DNA from: an uncultured Muribaculaceae bacterium
GTDB taxonomy: Bacteria > Bacteroidota > Bacteroidia > Bacteroidales > Muribaculaceae
Length of the DNA: 21,831 nucleotides
Reading direction: 5' to 3'
NCBI GenBank assembly: GCA_902494515.1
Contig: CABUTS010000046.1
Location: forward strand, 1-21,831
Shown here: positions 21,337-21,831 of the stretch, piece after piece
How positions within the stretch are numbered: position 1 is the stretch's first letter
Layout of the letters: the number at the start of each line of letters is the position of its first letter
The notes under the pieces: model-generated
What the model was told of the DNA's origin: nothing
Database searches by the model: none
What the model saw: only the letters and a program-made list of their open reading frames with translations
Translations under genes and position numbers: made by a program

Positions 21337-21831
21337 ATGACAACTCCGGCCCGCGCTGCAACTGCTTTGGTTACGCTGAACATAGCGATTTACTTCGTTA
21401 TGTTCGGAGCATGGGTCGCGGGCAGTCTCGACCTCATGTCAGCCGACAGACTGCTGAACTGTCTGGCTCTCCCCTCTTCGGTTCAGGCCCTCGGCGAAAG
21501 ACCCTGGACACTGCTGACCTATATGTTCACCCATGTCAGCTTCCTGCATCTGACGGTGAATATGCTTTGGCTTGTGGCTTTCGGCGCGATGTTCCGCAGC
21601 GGCTGGAGACCGACTGTCTATACGTATGTCGTTGGTGGAATTGCCGGAGCTGTGCTGTTCCTGATCTTTTCTGCTTTCGCGGGAATTACGGGTGGAATAT
21701 CTCAGTCCGGAGCCTCCTCCGATGCAATCCTGACCGGAGCCTCCTCCGATGCAATCCTGACCGGAGCATCTTCGGCGGTAATCGCCATAGTTGTCGCGGC
21801 TACGGTTCTCAATCCCGGCCGACGGGTGCGG
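21337..21831 (+). CDS. Second rhomboid-family protease with a triplicated GASS motif (3' end outside window)
   Basis: The ATG at 21337, 7 nt after the first rhomboid stop, opens 165 codons to the window edge. The protein shows RPWTLLTYMFTHVSFLHLTVNMLWLVAFG (His and Asn of the rhomboid HxxxN pattern, residues 56-84), then hydrophobic segments, then GASS three times (125-128, 134-137, 143-146) with a 9-residue period. The last copy, GASSAVIAIVVAA, best matches the catalytic helix, so its first Ser (145) is the likely nucleophile. The repeats arise from a 27-bp in-frame tandem duplication. The catalytic His would lie beyond the edge. Confidence 0.82.
   Translation, partial: MTTPARAATALVTLNIAIYFVMFGAWVAGSLDLMSADRLLNCLALPSSVQALGERPWTLLTYMFTHVSFLHLTVNMLWLVAFGAMFRSGWRPTVYTYVVGGIAGAVLFLIFSAFAGITGGISQSGASSDAILTGASSDAILTGASSAVIAIVVAATVLNPGRRVR
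21707..21778. repeat. 27-bp in-frame tandem duplication in the second rhomboid gene
   Basis: Two identical 27-bp units (21707-21733 and 21734-21760) beginning ccggagcctcctccgatgca are followed by a diverged partial third (from 21761, ccggagcatcttcggcgg). Each unit adds nine codons encoding the S/T-GASSDAIL block. Confidence 0.9.

Overview
The window looks like a chromosomal segment of a gut Bacteroidales bacterium, most likely Muribaculaceae-like. The reasons are the Bacteroidota-type promoter -7 boxes (TAnnTTTG, nearly always TAACTTTG) in front of many genes, secreted proteins with type IX secretion C-terminal domains, a ribosomal protein S16 with a long Ala/Glu/Lys tail, a head-GIN lipoprotein, and the order pyrB / flavoredoxin / glyA and thrS-infC-rpmI-rplT. 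The genus is inference. No tRNA, rRNA, CRISPR array or complete mobile element was seen.

Layout. At 1-51 is the 5' end of a minus-strand gene running off the window, possibly IS66 TnpB. From 137 to 6648 on the minus strand lies a translation block: proS (own promoter), then rplT, rpmI, infC and thrS (transcribed thrS to rplT), then rpsP. This block has unusual features: a 94-residue Gly/Pro/Arg-rich N-terminal extension on IF-3, a long structured spacer between rpmI and rplT, and a tandemly repeated 3' end of thrS.

From 6842 to 10775 is an accessory operon of three minus-strand secreted-protein genes joined by ATGA start-stop overlaps. The first and third are paralogs that look like zincin-fold proteins whose HExxH zinc motif has been lost. 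Both reading frames are broken here: one by a nonsense codon plus a 1-nt frameshift, the other by a 28-bp tandem duplication that could in principle be reversed. The middle gene is an intact T9SS cargo. A roughly 730-nt gene-free stretch follows, with a possible RNA or element remnant, a 16-bp perfect hairpin and a 29-bp triple repeat.

From 11505 to 16242 on the minus strand are a GIN-domain lipoprotein, a PlsC-type acyltransferase, and the pyrB-flavoredoxin-glyA operon ending in a strong terminator; pyrI is absent. Divergent from pyrB is a plus-strand pair, a Fur-family regulator overlapping a metal-efflux-type permease fused to an HMA domain, with a 7-1-7 palindrome in the shared promoter region. 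The right end carries an LptF/LptG permease and tgt (minus strand), back to back with two plus-strand rhomboid proteases, the second cut by the window edge.

A recurring theme is short (20-35 bp) tandem duplication. At least seven independent cases occur in 22 kb, in genes, at gene 3' ends and in promoters. One breaks a gene and another multiplies the presumed active-site motif of a rhomboid protease.
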